Source of the DNA: a virus
Length of the DNA: 32,695 nt
Direction: 5' to 3' (one strand)
IMG/VR virus record: IMGVR_UViG_3300025483_000043
Span: 1-32,695 of that record
Positions 31,270 through 32,695 of the stretch are shown here, piece after piece. The notes beneath the pieces were generated by a model, which saw only the letters and a list, made by a program, of their open reading frames with translations, did no database searches and was not told where the DNA came from. A program made the position numbers and the translations under genes. The stretch's first letter is position 1. Every line of letters begins with the position of its first letter.

Positions 31270-32695
31270 CCTCCTCGGTTTCTAAAATTTCTGATAATAA
31301 ATCTTGGACTTGATTTGGTTTCTCATCAATAGCATCTAACAAATCATCTTTGTTATCATATGTGTTTTGATAATAAGAAGTTTTCCATCCATACTTGTAA
31401 GTCTTCAGGAAATCACCTGCCATAACAGATACTGGGACCTCATTATTGTCATAGTTCTCTGGATTATAACTCCAGTTGCCAGAAATTGCCTGATCAAAAA
31501 ACTTTTGCATGGCAGCAACAATTTTGATGTATCCATCATTACTCTTCATATCCCATAGAAGAGTGTAGTTATTTTTGAGACTACCATACTGAGGAACGAT
31601 CTGTTTGAGCGGTCCCTTTTTGCTTTTCTTAGTGGACAAATAGGCTCTAGGTGGTTCGATTCCATTTGTTGCGTTTGACACAACGGAACTGCTTTCAGAT
31701 GGCATCTGAGCAGACAGTGTTGAGTGCCTGAGTCCGTAGGTGGCGATAGATGTCCTAAGAGAATCCCAATCATGATTCAACTCCGTTCCACAGAACTCAT
31801 CGATATCACGCTTGTAAGTGTCGATTGGGAGGATACCGTCTGCATACTTCGTTCTATGGAAATAACCACACTTCCCTTTCTCCTTGGCAAGGTCATTACT
31901 TGACTTGAGCAAGTAATACTGGAAAGATTCAGACAAGTCGTGGATGAGTTTCCATGCTGCGGGATCATCATAGTGTTCTCCATTTTTTGCTAGGTAATGT
32001 GCGAGTCCGATATAACCAATACCAAGAGATCTACGATTCTTGGTGCTCAATTCTGCTGCTTCTACTGGATACTCCTGATAATCTACCAGTTCCTCCAGAC
32101 CACGAACAGCAAGATCACAAATTTCCTCCAGTTCATCTTTCTTTGATACCTTGCCTATGTTAATAGCAGATAAAATACACAAAGCAATCTCACCATTGGG
32201 GTCATCGATATGCTGAAGTGGTTTGGTGGGAAGTGTAATCTCCTGACAAAGATTACTCATATAAACCTTGTCTTTAAAGGAAGAATGTGAATTACAGTGG
32301 TCGATATTCATAAGATATAACCGACCAGTCTCTGCTCTCTCCTTCAGAATATCTAGGATAAGTTCCTGTGCCCCGATAGTCTTTCTCGGAACAGACTGAT
32401 CTGATTCATACTCCACATAGCAAGCGTCAAATGCATCAGTACCAAAAGCATCATAGAGACCTGGTACGTCATGCGGTGAGAAGAGGCTAATCTCTTCATT
32501 GTTAATGAAACGCTCGTAGAAAAGTTTTGAAATTTGGATTGAGTAGTCAAGTTTCCTCACTCGATTGTCTTCTGTTCCCTTATTATTCTTAAGAACAATA
32601 ATGTCTTCTATTTCTTGGTGCCAGATAGGAAAGTGAACTGTAGCAGAACCACCTCTGATACCGTTTTGTGTACAGCATCTGACAGTTGCTTCAAA
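31244..32695 (-). CDS. nrdA: ribonucleoside-diphosphate reductase, alpha subunit (class Ia R1), C-terminal 483 residues
   Basis: The frame continues past the right edge, so only the C-terminal part is seen. Recognisable blocks, counted from the first visible residue, are CCTQNGIRGG near 7-15, the catalytic-site segment YMSNLCQEITLP with Cys150 and Glu152, the redox-partner Cys173 in GEIALCILS, the RPQ-free radical path pair YY in KTSYYQNT, and the C-terminal shuttle Cys pair CDSCKI, matching the E. coli NrdA end. R1 reduces ribonucleotides using electrons from thioredoxin or glutaredoxin. There is no sign of an intein or intron in the visible part. The C-terminus overlaps nrdB, so the two subunits are probably co-translated. 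Confidence 0.94.
   Translation of the reverse strand, partial: FEATVRCCTQNGIRGGSATVHFPIWHQEIEDIIVLKNNKGTEDNRVRKLDYSIQISKLFYERFINNEEISLFSPHDVPGLYDAFGTDAFDACYVEYESDQSVPRKTIGAQELILDILKERAETGRLYLMNIDHCNSHSSFKDKVYMSNLCQEITLPTKPLQHIDDPNGEIALCILSAINIGKVSKKDELEEICDLAVRGLEELVDYQEYPVEAAELSTKNRRSLGIGYIGLAHYLAKNGEHYDDPAAWKLIHDLSESFQYYLLKSSNDLAKEKGKCGYFHRTKYADGILPIDTYKRDIDEFCGTELNHDWDSLRTSIATYGLRHSTLSAQMPSESSSVVSNATNGIEPPRAYLSTKKSKKGPLKQIVPQYGSLKNNYTLLWDMKSNDGYIKIVAAMQKFFDQAISGNWSYNPENYDNNEVPVSVMAGDFLKTYKYGWKTSYYQNTYDNKDDLLDAIDEKPNQVQDLLSEILETEEDDCDSCKI

Noticed and set aside
1-32695. CRISPR array, integrase, transposon or attachment site
   Set aside because: No regularly spaced identical repeats with unique spacers, and no integrase, transposase or tyrosine-recombinase motifs were seen. 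The tRNAs are phage-encoded and not followed by a duplicated tRNA end.

Overview
The window looks like part of the genome of a T4-like cyanomyovirus, probably infecting marine Synechococcus or Prochlorococcus. The case rests on a class Ia ribonucleotide reductase pair (nrdA, nrdB), a phage-type transaldolase (talC), two 2-oxoglutarate/Fe(II) oxygenases, a small tRNA cluster, and a long run of large repetitive virion and fibre proteins of the kind seen in such phages. I could not search databases, so gene identities rest on motifs and remembered families. Every supported gene lies on the minus strand, so transcription runs from the right edge to the left.

Right part (about 25.2-32.7 kb), in transcription order: nrdA (its 5' part lies outside the window), nrdB, a 53-codon gene coupled to the nrdB stop, a GIY-YIG nuclease gene overlapped by a second membrane-protein reading frame, a secreted lysozyme, a 2OG oxygenase, tRNAs Arg(UCU), Leu(UAG), Asn(GUU) and Val(UAC), a small Cys-rich protein, an unknown protein, a second 2OG oxygenase, talC, a Phd/YefM-like protein, a membrane protein and two small unknowns. 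Most neighbours overlap by 1-26 nt or are separated by only a few bases (TAATG, TGATG, ATGA junctions), which suggests one translationally coupled operon.

Junction (24.88-25.20 kb): a gene-free stretch of 317 bp. It ends in an intrinsic-terminator-like hairpin with a U tract. It also holds three tandem copies of a hairpin motif whose internal-loop sequence is conserved while the stems change in a compensatory way. This is the strongest candidate for an undescribed element: a structured non-coding RNA or a structured 3' leader.

Left part (0-24.9 kb): a virion/adhesion module. It has a 993-aa modular fibre, a two-gene cassette present twice in tandem (781+95 aa and 783+88 aa), a 778-aa LamG-containing fibre, a 360-aa fibre-like protein, a subtilisin-like protease fused to a cupredoxin domain with a full type-1 copper ligand set, an 1172-aa fibre with YadA-head-like repeats, an 837-aa propeller/LamG protein and an 1108-aa structural protein. 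Three small membrane proteins follow, then the start of a Pro/Ile-rich protein cut by the left edge. ATAAATA boxes resembling T4 late promoters lie at or just after the stop codon of several upstream genes, 20-40 nt before the next start. This suggests late transcription in several units. Domain sharing among the fibres (N-terminal, ETDP/WG-HA repeat, WW box, C-terminal, LamG) points to a module built by duplication and shuffling, presumably under selection for host attachment.
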